The notes: generated by a model not told the origin, from the letters alone. A stretch of 64,000 nucleotides of DNA from Massilia putida (GCF_001941825.1 NZ_CP019037.1:310001-374000); one strand, 5' to 3'; positions 17,407 to 26,990 are shown, counted from the first letter of the stretch. Numbers and translations: made by a program.

Positions 17407-17631
17407 GATCGCCTCTGGCGCTTGCACCAGTCCAGTCGCAGCCATCTCATCGAGCTGGGAGGCCGCCCACCGTCTTGCTTGCTCGGCCGCGCCATGCTGC
17501 GCGTCGTATAGACGCACATTGGCTCCAGCCCGTGCAAATGCAATCGCCCAGCCGGCGCCCACCAACCCGGTGCCGATTACGGTCACGGCACGGCCGTCCA
17601 ACAACTCTGTTGCCGTCACTTCGTTTGTCAT
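17407..17631 (-). pseudogene. 3-hydroxyacyl-CoA dehydrogenase-like gene, N-terminal part (split by IS)
   Basis: It starts at the ATG at 17629-17631, with agaggtg overlapping the end of hapG (a GTG two codons earlier is also possible). It encodes the NAD-binding fingerprint VTVIGTGLVGAGWAIAFARA and LYDAQH, then meets the IS after QAPEAI. It was the last gene of the hap operon. Its role in hydroquinone breakdown is not obvious; it may act on a side-chain product. Confidence 0.9.
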
Positions 17632-17633
17632 GC

Positions 17634-18503
17634 TCACCTCTTCTGGTGGTCAGCCGACAATACCAAGTCGACCGACAATGTATAAAACGGCTCCCCAATT
17701 TTTTCGCCACGATAGAACTCTTCCGATTCATGGGGGACGAACTCGCCGATCAACGAAGGTCGCACGCCAAACACGGCGTCCGAATCGATATATGGGTCGA
17801 ATTTGTCGAACACTTGGGTGACCAAAGTGGCGTGGCCGGGTGCCTGCACCAGGAAATGCATGTGAGCCGGTCGCCATGGATGGCGTCCGGTAGCTGACAG
17901 TAGGCGCCCCACTGGACCATCAGTCGGAATCGGATAGGCAACCGGCCGAACCGTACGGTAGTGGAAGCGCCCTTCGTCATCAGCGTGCAACCGGCCCCTG
18001 CAGGCCGAAGAGCCGCCAGCATACTGCACATCATAGAAGCCGGCATCGTCACAATGCCAGACATCGACCACCGCACCGGCCAGCGGCGTGCCGTTCTCCC
18101 CGCGTATCCGGCCCTCAACAAAACACGGGACCCCACTCGCACCGTGAGCGAGATCTTCACCGTGATCATGCGGCGCGGCATCCTGCACGTAAAAGGGTCC
18201 GAGCACCGAGGCTTCGGTGGCGCCCTCGCGATCCTGCTGGCCCAGCGCCACGGTCAGCATTGTCATGCCCAACACATCGGACAGCAGGATAAACTCTTGC
18301 CGATGCTCGTCACACTTCTGCCCCGTCTCCGTCAGGAACGCAATTGCATCCATCAGCTCAGGCTCGGTCAACTTGACCTCGCGCGCAAAGTCGTGCAGGT
18401 GACGGGTCAAGCTCGTTAGCAACTGCTTCAAGCGCGGGTTGGTGCACCGCTCCAGTCGCTCGTTGACCACTTCAGTAATATTGTCCGCAGTAACACCGTT
18501 CAT
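17634..18503 (-). CDS. hapG: Hydroxyquinol 1,2-dioxygenase (intradiol, HapG-like)
   Basis: 289 residues from MNGVTADN, with the agagga site 6 bases upstream; an ATG two codons earlier is too close to it. An N-terminal helical linker domain (~1-95) precedes the intradiol beta-sandwich. Iron ligands match the hydroxyquinol-dioxygenase spacing: Tyr157 (GFYDVQY), Tyr190 (PVAYPIP), His214 and His216 (RPAHMHF). The enzyme would open 1,2,4-trihydroxybenzene to maleylacetate. The start overlaps the hapF stop. HapG is the intradiol enzyme in the Pseudomonas fluorescens ACB hap cluster, and gene order here matches it. Confidence 0.88.
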   Translation of the reverse strand: MNGVTADNITEVVNERLERCTNPRLKQLLTSLTRHLHDFAREVKLTEPELMDAIAFLTETGQKCDEHRQEFILLSDVLGMTMLTVALGQQDREGATEASVLGPFYVQDAAPHDHGEDLAHGASGVPCFVEGRIRGENGTPLAGAVVDVWHCDDAGFYDVQYAGGSSACRGRLHADDEGRFHYRTVRPVAYPIPTDGPVGRLLSATGRHPWRPAHMHFLVQAPGHATLVTQVFDKFDPYIDSDAVFGVRPSLIGEFVPHESEEFYRGEKIGEPFYTLSVDLVLSADHQKR

Positions 18504-19636
18504 CAACATTCCTCTCGCGCGGGTACCGGACGGCGGCCGTGGTAGGCAGCATCCAACAGCTGCAACAAGCGCGGGGTCGTGAGCCTGGCGGGATTCCAGT
18601 ACGGGTTACGCATGGCAATCTCCACACACGGCCCGATCTGCGATTCCTGCATGCCCAGCTCACGGAGCGATGTCGGCGCGCCTAGTGACTGGGCGAGATC
18701 GAACATGCCCTGCGCGGCATCGGTGCAGCCGAGTGCACGTGCAATGCGTCGCATCGCCTCGGGTGCGGCTGCGGCGTTGTAGGCCAGTGCGTGCGGCAGT
18801 ACCACGGTATGTGTCTCGGCGTGCGGGAGATTGAGGCTGCCGCCCAGTGTGTGGCACAGCTTATGGTGCAGGCCTACACCAACATTACCCAGGACCAGGC
18901 CGCACATCCAGGCGCCATACAGGCAATCGCTGCGCGCGGCCACGTCGTCGGGCTGGCGTACCATGCGAGGCAACCCGGATGCCAGCGCGCGCAGCCCCTC
19001 CTCGGCCCAGATCGATGCCAATGGGTTCGCGTCCTGTGCATAGAGCCCCTCGGCCGCATGGGCCATGGCGTTGATTGCGCTGGTGACCGACAACCCAACA
19101 GGAAGGGACACGGTAAGCTGAGGATCGTAGATGACGGTTCTGGGGAGCACCCTGGCGTCGCGCCCTGTTTTCTTGACGCCACCTTCGGTGATACCGTAGA
19201 TGCTGGTCATCTCGCTCCCAGCGTAGGTCGTGGGGATAGCCAGGATCGGAAGCGACGACTCGAGCGCGATCGCCTTGCCCAGACCGATGGTCGAGCCTCC
19301 GCCGATGGCGATTGCGCAGTCGGCTTCCAGCGCGGCAGCCTTGGCGCGCGCGTCGCGAGCGACTTCGATCGGCACGTGCATGACGGCGCCATCGAAAATC
19401 CCGGCGCTGCGCGTACCAACCGTGCGCGCTACCAGTTCCGCGCTACCGCGCTGCTCAGGCGTGCACAGGATGAGCACTCGGCGGGCCCCGAGCAAGTCTA
19501 TCTCGCGTTCGATATTGCCAATCGCACCGGCGCCAAACACTACCCTGGGAATCTGCGGTGCGCACACGAACGAACCGATGTCTGCCCCCACACCAGGCGC
19601 GCTGCGGGTGGCGCTATTACTCACTTGTTGCATCAT
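18503..19636 (-). CDS. hapF: Maleylacetate reductase (iron-containing alcohol dehydrogenase family)
   Basis: About 377 residues from the MMQQVSN start at 19636, with aagga upstream. The nucleotide-binding signature AIAIGGGSTIGLGKAIAL and the metal/substrate-binding histidines (LHHKLCHTLGG, HAETHTVVLPHA) define the maleylacetate reductase branch of Fe-ADHs. It reduces maleylacetate to 3-oxoadipate with NAD(P)H, linking hydroquinone and hydroxyquinol cleavage to central metabolism. It is fourth in the hapCDEFG-like operon. Confidence 0.9.
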   Translation of the reverse strand: MMQQVSNSATRSAPGVGADIGSFVCAPQIPRVVFGAGAIGNIEREIDLLGARRVLILCTPEQRGSAELVARTVGTRSAGIFDGAVMHVPIEVARDARAKAAALEADCAIAIGGGSTIGLGKAIALESSLPILAIPTTYAGSEMTSIYGITEGGVKKTGRDARVLPRTVIYDPQLTVSLPVGLSVTSAINAMAHAAEGLYAQDANPLASIWAEEGLRALASGLPRMVRQPDDVAARSDCLYGAWMCGLVLGNVGVGLHHKLCHTLGGSLNLPHAETHTVVLPHALAYNAAAAPEAMRRIARALGCTDAAQGMFDLAQSLGAPTSLRELGMQESQIGPCVEIAMRNPYWNPARLTTPRLLQLLDAAYHGRRPVPAREEC

Positions 19637-19665
19637 GAATTCCTTCACATCGCGAAGAAGACTCG

Positions 19666-21180
19666 CTACCGTGGGTAATAAGGCGCCAAGTTGGCGTCGA
19701 CATTGATCCATACCGACTTGGCTTGGGTGTATTCGCGCATCACCTCAAAGCCCATCTCTCGTCCATAACCCGACTGGCCGACGCCACCAAATGGAGATGC
19801 TGGGCTGACCCGCTTGTAACAATTGACCCACACCATGCCAGACTTGATGCGGGCAGCCATCTGGTGCGCACGCTGCAGGTTGCTGGTCCATAGGCCGGCG
19901 CCCAGTCCGTACTCGGTGGCGTTGGCGATCCGCAGCGCCTCCTGGTCGGTCTCGAACGTCGTGATGCTAACGAACGGGCCGAACACTTCCTCCTGACTGA
20001 CCCGGTCACCCGGCTCCGCCAGGACCACGGTCGGCTCGACATAGCAGCCCTGCCGCAAGGCCGGATCCGCCGGCGCTTTACCGCCCAGCAGGATTTTCCC
20101 GCCCTGCTCGAGTGCCACGCCGCAATACGACAGCACCCGCTCGCGCTGTTGCATCGAGGTCAGCGGTCCCATCTCCGTGCGCGGGTCAAGTTGGTTACCC
20201 AGCTTGATCGACGCTGCCAGCTGGGTGAAGCGGGCGATGAATTCATCCGCAATCGATCTATGCAGCACCAGCCGGGAGCCGGCAATGCACGCCTGGCCCT
20301 GGTTGTGGAAGATGGCGAAGGCGGCGCCGTTGACAGCGGCGGTCAGGTTGGCATCGCCGAACACGATATTCGCGCCCTTGCCGCCCAGTTCCAGCTGCAG
20401 CTTTTTCAGGTTGCCGGCCGACGCCTGCACGATCCGCCGTCCTGTCGCGGTCGAGCCCGTAAAGGCCAGCTTGGCCAGCTCGCCGTGCTCGGCCATGTAC
20501 TGCCCGGCCACGTGGCCGAGGCCGGGCAGAATATTCACGACGCCAGGAGGAAACCCAACCTCGGCCATCAATTCGGCAATACGCAAGGTCGACAACGGCG
20601 TCAGTTCAGCCGGTTTCATGACCACGCAATTGCCGGCCGCGAGCGCTGGCGCGAGTTTCCAGCTGGTGAACATCAGCGGGAAGTTCCATGGCACGATCTG
20701 GCCCACCACGCCAAGCGGCTCACGCGCCAGATAGTTCAGGAAACCCGCCTCAACCGGAATCACCGAGCCTTCGAACTTGTCTGCCATCCCGCCGAAATAG
20801 CGGAACGTGACTGCGGTGCGTGGCACGTCCAGTGCACGGGTGTCGCGTATTGGGTGGCCGGTGTCCATCGATTCGAGAACCGCCAGTTGCTCGGCGTTTT
20901 CCTCGATCGCGTCAGCCAGCTTGAGCAGCAGGCGCCCGCGCTCCATTGCCGCCATCCTTGCCCAGGCAGGTTGCGCGGCCTTGGCAGCGGCTATCGCCTT
21001 GTCGACGTCGGCGGGACCCGCCATCGCGACATGCGCGATCAAGCTGTTATCGTGCGGATTGAGGGTGGCGAGCGTGTCGCCCGACTCCGCATCCATGAAG
21101 CGTCCACCGATGAATAGCTGGTGACGGATGCGCTGGGTCAACCCCATGCGCTCTTCGAGGGTATGAAGGTGCGTATTCAT
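19666..21180 (-). CDS. hapE: 4-hydroxymuconic semialdehyde dehydrogenase (aldehyde dehydrogenase family)
   Basis: 504 residues with the full ALDH pattern: NAD-binding FTGSTATGRRIVQAS, catalytic Glu in LELGGKGANIVF, nucleophile Cys in NQGQACIAGSRL, and the C-terminal SPFGGVGQSGYGREMG. In this operon it should oxidise 4-hydroxymuconic semialdehyde, the ring-cleavage product of hydroquinone, to maleylacetate. Its ATG overlaps the hapD stop by one base, indicating coupling. Substrate specificity is inferred from the neighbours. Confidence 0.9.
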   Translation of the reverse strand: MNTHLHTLEERMGLTQRIRHQLFIGGRFMDAESGDTLATLNPHDNSLIAHVAMAGPADVDKAIAAAKAAQPAWARMAAMERGRLLLKLADAIEENAEQLAVLESMDTGHPIRDTRALDVPRTAVTFRYFGGMADKFEGSVIPVEAGFLNYLAREPLGVVGQIVPWNFPLMFTSWKLAPALAAGNCVVMKPAELTPLSTLRIAELMAEVGFPPGVVNILPGLGHVAGQYMAEHGELAKLAFTGSTATGRRIVQASAGNLKKLQLELGGKGANIVFGDANLTAAVNGAAFAIFHNQGQACIAGSRLVLHRSIADEFIARFTQLAASIKLGNQLDPRTEMGPLTSMQQRERVLSYCGVALEQGGKILLGGKAPADPALRQGCYVEPTVVLAEPGDRVSQEEVFGPFVSITTFETDQEALRIANATEYGLGAGLWTSNLQRAHQMAARIKSGMVWVNCYKRVSPASPFGGVGQSGYGREMGFEVMREYTQAKSVWINVDANLAPYYPR

Positions 21181-22187
21181 CAGAAGGACACCGGCACTTC
21201 CGGCGACAAGCCTTTTTGGATTTCATAGACCAGCGACGGCGAGCCGTTCTCCCACACCAGAAGCATCGATCGCTTCGGGCTGTAACCTTGATGGCGGCAG
21301 TACGCCGGCATGGCGGCCATGTCGCCAGCTTTCATGATGACCCGCGCCAGCGGCTTCCCAGTATTCTTGTCGGCGCAATTCCAGTGAATTTCGTCGCACA
21401 TCTGGAAGAACCATTCGACCCGATCGTTGCCATGGATAATGGGCAAGATGTGCTCCTCGGTCGTTGGGCACATGTAGCTGTGCTTGACCACCGAGGTGAA
21501 GGACGGGTTCCAGGTCACCTGCGAGCGGGACAAGAATGCAAACAGGTTGAACGCGTGCACTTGGTCTTCAAAGCCAGGTTCCGGGTGCAACTCCGGCTGA
21601 TCCTGCGGGACGTCGGCAAAAGCACGGTTGATGGGTGCACCACTGGCGTCCGAGCGCAGGCCTAGATCGTCGCGCAAGCCTACGCAGCGCTTTGCCAGCT
21701 CGCGCGCGCGATGAGTTGCCTCCATATTGTTGCCATTCTTGCGGCCATAGGGTGTACCGGTCTCTTGCGGCGCGGCGAACGGATCAAAACCGGCATTGGT
21801 CCAGTCATCCAGGAGTTCCACGAACGTCGACCGGATCTGCTCGGTGGGGAAATTCTCCATGCAATCGACCTGAGCATCCTTCATGGTCCGGTTGTAGGTG
21901 CCTGCGAACAGGTCGACCGAACTGTAGTGGTTGCAGGTGCCGAACACCTCGTCGAAATTGACCCAGCCATAGAAGAAGCCCCACGCAACGTCGCGCATCA
22001 GCGCGCGCAGGAAGTTGCCGATATCGATGGTATGACTCATCGGACGGCCGTCTCGCGTCGTCCAGCGGATGTGTGCGAAATACTCGTCGCGTTGGAAACG
22101 GAAGGAACCGAGGTCGAAATCGCGATAGCCCAGCACGGCATGTGGCTGGCTGGAAATGACTTTCTGCAGGTCAGAGGGTGCGTTCAT
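21180..22187 (-). CDS. hapD: Hydroquinone 1,2-dioxygenase, large (catalytic) subunit
   Basis: 335 residues, close to the ~341 of HapD. The Fe(II) site pattern of PnpC/HapD-type enzymes is present: His252-x-Asn254-x3-Glu258 (IHGNDRVEW) and His299 (AYCRHQGY), with the 41-residue Glu-His spacing I recall for PnpC. The cupin-like fold cleaves hydroquinone to 4-hydroxymuconic semialdehyde in complex with the small subunit. It follows hapC by 58 bases and overlaps hapE. Start chosen at MNAPSDLQ; the longer frame has no ribosome site. Confidence 0.9.
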   Translation of the reverse strand: MNAPSDLQKVISSQPHAVLGYRDFDLGSFRFQRDEYFAHIRWTTRDGRPMSHTIDIGNFLRALMRDVAWGFFYGWVNFDEVFGTCNHYSSVDLFAGTYNRTMKDAQVDCMENFPTEQIRSTFVELLDDWTNAGFDPFAAPQETGTPYGRKNGNNMEATHRARELAKRCVGLRDDLGLRSDASGAPINRAFADVPQDQPELHPEPGFEDQVHAFNLFAFLSRSQVTWNPSFTSVVKHSYMCPTTEEHILPIIHGNDRVEWFFQMCDEIHWNCADKNTGKPLARVIMKAGDMAAMPAYCRHQGYSPKRSMLLVWENGSPSLVYEIQKGLSPEVPVSF

Positions 22188-22245
22188 TGTATGTCTCCGG
22201 ATGATTGACTGGAAATCGTAAGTACGGGCAGGTCGGGAATATTGC

Positions 22246-22749
22246 TCAGGCGGTCTGACAAATTTCACTCCAACGCTCGATCGACAGGTCGCCTTTGCAG
22301 GTCTGCTGGACCAGCACCGCCGGGCTGTTCGAATGAAAGCGGTAAGCGCAGTTTTTTGGCAACAGCGCTTGATGGCCGCGACGAATCTTCATCCATCCCA
22401 TTTTCTGACCCTGAGGCTCACCACCAACGAGCACGGCGCCGTTCTTTTCCGGATCGGCGGTCGCTGGGGCCGCGAGTTTGACCAGATGAATCTCTACCTC
22501 TCCATCCATGCTCATCACGAACTCGTCGTGGGCGCATGCGTACCATGGCGAGTCGCCTTCCGCACGAATGGTTTCAAGCACGTAAATCTGGTTAATACCG
22601 AATACAACTTTCTCGTACGGTCGAGATTTTCTGGCGATGTCGAAGCAGTTCGACATCGCATAGTGCTTGACGTCGTCGTCGATCACTTCGACGTGTCCTT
22701 TTTCGTAATTCTCCAGTGAGGCGAATTTGGTTTCGTAAGCGGCGCTCAT
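22246..22749 (-). CDS. hapC: Hydroquinone 1,2-dioxygenase, small subunit
   Basis: 167 residues from MSAAYETKFA (ribosome site ggag, 8 bases upstream). The size and the pairing with the large subunit fit HapC/PnpD-type small subunits (about 160-165 residues), with a single cupin-like barrel (YEKVVFGINQIYVLETI, EFVMSMDGEVEIHL, GHQALLPKNCAYRFHSNSPA). It is the first gene of the lower-pathway operon. The 379-base gap upstream holds an island motif and is shared with the divergent MalT-like regulator. Confidence 0.88.
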   Translation of the reverse strand: MSAAYETKFASLENYEKGHVEVIDDDVKHYAMSNCFDIARKSRPYEKVVFGINQIYVLETIRAEGDSPWYACAHDEFVMSMDGEVEIHLVKLAAPATADPEKNGAVLVGGEPQGQKMGWMKIRRGHQALLPKNCAYRFHSNSPAVLVQQTCKGDLSIERWSEICQTA

Positions 22750-22879
22750 ACTATCTCCATCATGGTTTGTTGTTGACACACGTTGACGTTGGCGAAAAGA
22801 GTCTAGCCAGTCGCTGTAACCATGAATAGCAGCCAATTTCCGAAGAGAGCTGTCGCAATTTCCGCATAATCAACCTCCC

Positions 22880-22912
22880 CTGTCGGACATGATTGTTGGC
22901 ATCATGTGACAG
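22880..22912. promoter_or_regulatory. Inverted repeat in the hapC-regulator intergenic region
   Basis: ACATGAT (22887-22893) and ATCATGT (22901-22907) are separated by 7 bases, extended outward by CTGTC (22880) and GACAG (22908-22912) with a 2-base bulge on the left. It lies 130-163 bases upstream of hapC. It may be a binding site for a second factor. Confidence 0.45.
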
Positions 22913-22944
22913 CCCGTGTTTACTTGTTGGATCCGGCTTCGCCG

Positions 22945-22959
22945 CTATCTTTCGATAGG
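22945..22959. promoter_or_regulatory. Island regulon motif, site 2 (hapC / MalT-like regulator)
   Basis: A perfect copy, CTATCTTTCGATAGG, with the palindromic core CTATC-TTTC-GATAG. It lies 195 bases upstream of hapC and 169 bases upstream of the divergent regulator gene, in the same orientation as the latter. The half-like GTAAGATAGG follows at 22972-22981. Confidence 0.75.
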
Positions 22960-23128
22960 TAAGTTCGGGAGTAAGATAGGTATATTGATCCCAAATATAG
23001 AATATAAGCCGTTGTCATACTGCGGAGACGACATCTTCATGACGCCCTTGACTCGACCGAACTGCCCGGACATCGGGCTGTCCCCCCACTCTTGGCCATT
23101 GGTACCGCTTCGCTGAGCCGGGGGTGTG

Positions 23129-25879
23129 ATGAGAATTATTTCCACCCGCTTATTTCCGCCCCACAAGGACGGGAGCCTGATCATTCGTCGCGGCTCGACG
23201 CAGTTGCTTACCGAAGTCATGCGTCACCGTTTGACGTTGGTCCAGGCCCCTGCGGGCTACGGCAAAACGACCGCCATGGTCAGCTGTTATGAGAGCCTGA
23301 CACGGACCGGACAGCAAGCGGCCTGGCTCAGCATGCAGGAGTTCACGGGCTCGATGGCTGAGCTGGTGGAATATCTGCAGGCTGCGTTGTGTCAAAGCGT
23401 GGCCGGGTTCGCCGCCGCGGTAACAGTGGACGCCACGCTGGCCCATGGCGCCACACTGGGCGACCATGCCGCAGACTTCTGCAATGCTTTGAAGACCGTG
23501 CGCGAACCGGTGTTCCTGCTGCTCGACGATTTCCATGCCATCATTGGCAGCGAAGCCGAGCAGTTAGTCAGCGCGATCCTCAGCGATAGCCCGCACAATT
23601 TTCATCTGATATTGGGAACTCGTGCCGAACCCAGTTTCACCATGGGCCGCCTGCGTGTACTGGGTGCGGTTGGCAAGATCGATGTGGACGACCTGCGCTT
23701 CTCGCCTGAGGAGGCGCAGCAATTTATCAGCGCGACCGACGGCGGTGCCATGGTGCCCTTGGCGCTGGTCGATCTGGCGGTACGCAAGACGGAGGGTTGG
23801 CCAGCTGGCTTGCAACTGGTATCGCTGGCACTGGCGCGCTGCGCGGATGCCAGCGCACTGCTGAAAGATTTTTCCGGTTCCCACCGCGATGTCGGCAATT
23901 ATTTGGCCGAAGATGTGCTCAATCGCTTGGCGCCGGAGGTGCAACAGTTCCTGCTGTGTACGTCCATCCTGAATCGTTTTTGCGCGGAACTGTGTAACGC
24001 TGTAACCGGGCGCGACGATGCACGCGCCATGCTCAAGCTGCTGGAAAAGTCCGGGCTGTTCATCTTTTCGCTGGATGATCACGGCCACTGGTACAGGTAC
24101 CACCATCTGTTCTCGGCCTTTCTGTTTAATCAATTGACCGAGCGTCATGCGGGCGAGACTAGCACGCTGCATCGCAATGCCAGTCGCTGGCTGGCTGCCA
24201 ACGGCCTGACGGACGAAGCCTTCCAGCATGCCATACAGGCTGGCGCCATCGATTTTGCCGCCCAGCTTTTTACACAGGCTTGGTATGAGTTGTACCTCAA
24301 GGGTAATCACTGGACCCTGACTCGCTGGGCGCGTCAGTTGCCTGAGCAGGTGCTGGCGCGCTACCCGAAGATCCAGCTGGAGCGCGCCTGGTTGCTGACC
24401 CTGTCGTGGCGCTTTGAAGAGGCCCACGCGCTGATCGATTCGGTGGCGCAGCGGATGGATTCTCACGACCCGACCACGGCCGATAGCGGCGGCGACCGTT
24501 ATTCGTTGCCGCACTTGCTCAAACATCGGAAAATGATGATTGCTCAGTTTACCGATGACATGCCTGAAGTTGAACGCCTATGCATAGAGCTTCTCGAGAA
24601 TTTCCCATATTGCGATGGCTTTCTTGAAGGCTCGTTACACGTGTCTTTGCTGTACGCCCAGCGTGAGCAATACCGCTTGGCCGATGTCGAACGATTGAAC
24701 GCCAGAGCGCGAGCCTCCTTCAACAAGGCCAATGCCGAACCTGGAAAGGTGTGGCACGAGTGTATCCTCGGGCCGGCATTGCTGCAGCTGGGTCGCTTCG
24801 ACGCCGCGATCGCCGGCTATCGCAACGCCATCGAGATCGCCAACATTGGGCGTATCGGGATCGACGAAGTCCCGCTGGCGCTCGTACCGTCGCTGATGCT
24901 TGCCGAGGTGCAGGTCGAAAGAATGGAATTCGATGAAGCCCGCACGCTGCTGGAGCGCAATCTTCCAATGGCCCAGCGTCTGGGCTTCACCGAAAGCTTG
25001 ATCGCTGGTTATATTGGCCGCGCCCGGCTGGCAGCCGTCAAAGGCGATCATGAAAGCGCCAATCGGGTACTCACGGAAGGTTTCGAATTCGCCCTGACGC
25101 ATTCGCTTTATCGACTGTTCTGGAACATCGTGAGTGAACGTGTGCGCCTGTGCCTGCTGCGTGATGACGTCATTGGCGCGGTACGTCACGCTACCGATGC
25201 CGGACTACCGATCTCGGGTAGCCAAGTACTGCCAACAGCCACGATGACGACCAAACACGAAGCCATTGCCATCACTTGGGTACGGATAGCGATGGCTACC
25301 GGCGCCGCCAGGGAAGCGTTGCGTGTTCTACGTCAGTGGATCAGCTTCGCGGAAGGTCGCGGCTGCGTGCGCACCAGGATTCGCATGGAAATCCTATTGG
25401 CGCGCGCATACCAGATGAGCGGCGACGGACGTGCGGCAGTGCGCGCGATAAAGGATGCGGTGGTGGCGGCCGCCCCGATCGGCATGGTTCTCAGTTTTGT
25501 CGAAGAAGGCGAACCGGTCAAGTCGCTACTGCTCAAGGTGCTCGACATCGACGATTCCATCGACCTGGCTGAATTCGGCGCTCAACTGGCCAACGCGCTG
25601 CAGGCCAGCGTCCCGACTCACGTCCTGACGACGGCACCGCTGCGGGCAGGTCAAATGCAAATACCGGACCGGGAAGCGCCTTGCGAACCGCTCAACGCCA
25701 AGGAGATGGACATCCTCAAGTATGTCGAGCAAAGCTTGCTCAACAAGGAAATCGCCGACCGACTTGGCATGACGGAAGGGTCGGTCAAATGGTACCTGCA
25801 GCAGATCTACGGCAAACTCGGGGTGCGCCGGCGCCACATGGCGCTGCACAAGGCGCGCCAGATGGGCTATCTGCACTAA
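23129..25879 (+). CDS. MalT-like ATP-dependent LuxR-family transcriptional activator
   Basis: 916 residues from ATG (a GTG one codon earlier is possible). An N-terminal STAND-type NTPase has Walker A APAGYGKTT (40-48) and Walker B VFLLLDDFH (128-136), then winged-helix and TPR-like repeats (~330-830), and a C-terminal LuxR HTH (NAKEMDILKYVEQSLLNKEI, ADRLGMTEGSVKWYLQQIYG). Length and order match MalT/AlkS/AcoK regulators, which bind inducer and ATP, oligomerise and activate. Placed between the hap operon and the monooxygenase operon, it is the leading candidate for the five-site regulon. The inducer is unknown. Confidence 0.9.
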   Translation: MRIISTRLFPPHKDGSLIIRRGSTQLLTEVMRHRLTLVQAPAGYGKTTAMVSCYESLTRTGQQAAWLSMQEFTGSMAELVEYLQAALCQSVAGFAAAVTVDATLAHGATLGDHAADFCNALKTVREPVFLLLDDFHAIIGSEAEQLVSAILSDSPHNFHLILGTRAEPSFTMGRLRVLGAVGKIDVDDLRFSPEEAQQFISATDGGAMVPLALVDLAVRKTEGWPAGLQLVSLALARCADASALLKDFSGSHRDVGNYLAEDVLNRLAPEVQQFLLCTSILNRFCAELCNAVTGRDDARAMLKLLEKSGLFIFSLDDHGHWYRYHHLFSAFLFNQLTERHAGETSTLHRNASRWLAANGLTDEAFQHAIQAGAIDFAAQLFTQAWYELYLKGNHWTLTRWARQLPEQVLARYPKIQLERAWLLTLSWRFEEAHALIDSVAQRMDSHDPTTADSGGDRYSLPHLLKHRKMMIAQFTDDMPEVERLCIELLENFPYCDGFLEGSLHVSLLYAQREQYRLADVERLNARARASFNKANAEPGKVWHECILGPALLQLGRFDAAIAGYRNAIEIANIGRIGIDEVPLALVPSLMLAEVQVERMEFDEARTLLERNLPMAQRLGFTESLIAGYIGRARLAAVKGDHESANRVLTEGFEFALTHSLYRLFWNIVSERVRLCLLRDDVIGAVRHATDAGLPISGSQVLPTATMTTKHEAIAITWVRIAMATGAAREALRVLRQWISFAEGRGCVRTRIRMEILLARAYQMSGDGRAAVRAIKDAVVAAAPIGMVLSFVEEGEPVKSLLLKVLDIDDSIDLAEFGAQLANALQASVPTHVLTTAPLRAGQMQIPDREAPCEPLNAKEMDILKYVEQSLLNKEIADRLGMTEGSVKWYLQQIYGKLGVRRRHMALHKARQMGYLH

Positions 25880-25893
25880 TTGTCCGGCGGGAT

Positions 25894-26952
25894 TCACTCG
25901 CACCGTTCGAGCCAGCGGCCAATCTCCTGCGCGATCTGGTCGCTGTTTTTTTCCGCCATCATCATATGGCCGTTTCCGTAAATACCGACCTGTTCCAGTC
26001 GCAGATGCTCGGCAGCAGCGCCGGCCTGGAGCAGAAAATCTGCGGCGCCGTGGTTGAACGGAGCGAAGAGCGACGCCTCGGCAGTCACGACCAGAATCGG
26101 CAAGTCCTTCAGATTAGGCAGCAGGCGCGCCGGCTCTGCTTGCAGTAAGCAATCCACCTGCCCTGGTCCGGGCGCCGTGCGCCGCTCGGTACGCAGCTCG
26201 CTGGGGTGCACGGCCGGCGGATCGAACTGCATCGGCACCGCGGTCAGTCCCCATTCCAAGCGGCCGATGCCGGGCGCGAACTCATCGAAGACCGGCCCCA
26301 GCGGTTCGACCGCGACAATTGCCTTGACCAGTTCCGGTCGCACGTCAGCGACCAGCCAGCCGAACGGTCCACCCATCGAGTGGGTCAGGAGGATGGCGGG
26401 ACCGATTCGATCGAGCAGCGCCGCACCGGCCGACTGCATCAGCGACTGGCTCAGCTTGAGGTCGGCCAACATCGGCCCCATGCCTGCCATCAGCTGGTCG
26501 AGGGCTGGATCGCCCGGCACGCCACTCCCTGGCCATTGGCTGGCCTGAGCCGCCTGCGGCCACGCGGCAGGCGCTGGCGCGGTGAACAGCGCGCTGATCA
26601 TTTCATAGCTGGGCAAGGGGGTCATTGCGCCCATCGCATCGGGATGCAGCGGAGAGCGCCCATGGCCAGGCCGGTCTACCACGTACACCGCGTAGCCCTG
26701 GCGCAGAAACCAGGTGGCCCAGCCGGGACGGCCGTCCGGCGTGCCGAGGTAGTCCAACCCTTGACCGCCGCCGCCATGCACCATGACGATCGGGTGCGGA
26801 TGGCGCTGCTGTGCCGGGATCTGATACTGCACGAACATCTGGCCACAAGCCACGCTGGCGCCATCCAGGGCGCGGCGCTCGATGTTGACCCAAAAGTGCC
26901 CCTGCTCGGCAAGCGTTAATGCCTGCACTTCCTGCTCCTTGTGTTGATTCAT
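25894..26952 (-). CDS. Alpha/beta-hydrolase (esterase or C-C hydrolase)
   Basis: About 352 residues from MNQHKEQEV, which has gagga upstream; an ATG 14 codons earlier overlaps the preceding gene. The oxyanion block is MVHGGGGQGLDY, the nucleophile elbow LLTHSMGGPFG and the late catalytic His is in YGNGHMMMAEK. It has no signal peptide and is probably cytoplasmic. As the third gene of the monooxygenase operon it could hydrolyse an aryl ester to hydroquinone (as HapB does) or split a C-C bond. The sequence does not decide. Confidence 0.8.
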   Translation of the reverse strand: MNQHKEQEVQALTLAEQGHFWVNIERRALDGASVACGQMFVQYQIPAQQRHPHPIVMVHGGGGQGLDYLGTPDGRPGWATWFLRQGYAVYVVDRPGHGRSPLHPDAMGAMTPLPSYEMISALFTAPAPAAWPQAAQASQWPGSGVPGDPALDQLMAGMGPMLADLKLSQSLMQSAGAALLDRIGPAILLTHSMGGPFGWLVADVRPELVKAIVAVEPLGPVFDEFAPGIGRLEWGLTAVPMQFDPPAVHPSELRTERRTAPGPGQVDCLLQAEPARLLPNLKDLPILVVTAEASLFAPFNHGAADFLLQAGAAAEHLRLEQVGIYGNGHMMMAEKNSDQIAQEIGRWLERCE

Positions 26953-26990
26953 ACTGCAATCCTCATGGTTTGAATTGGATGGTCGGGTGG

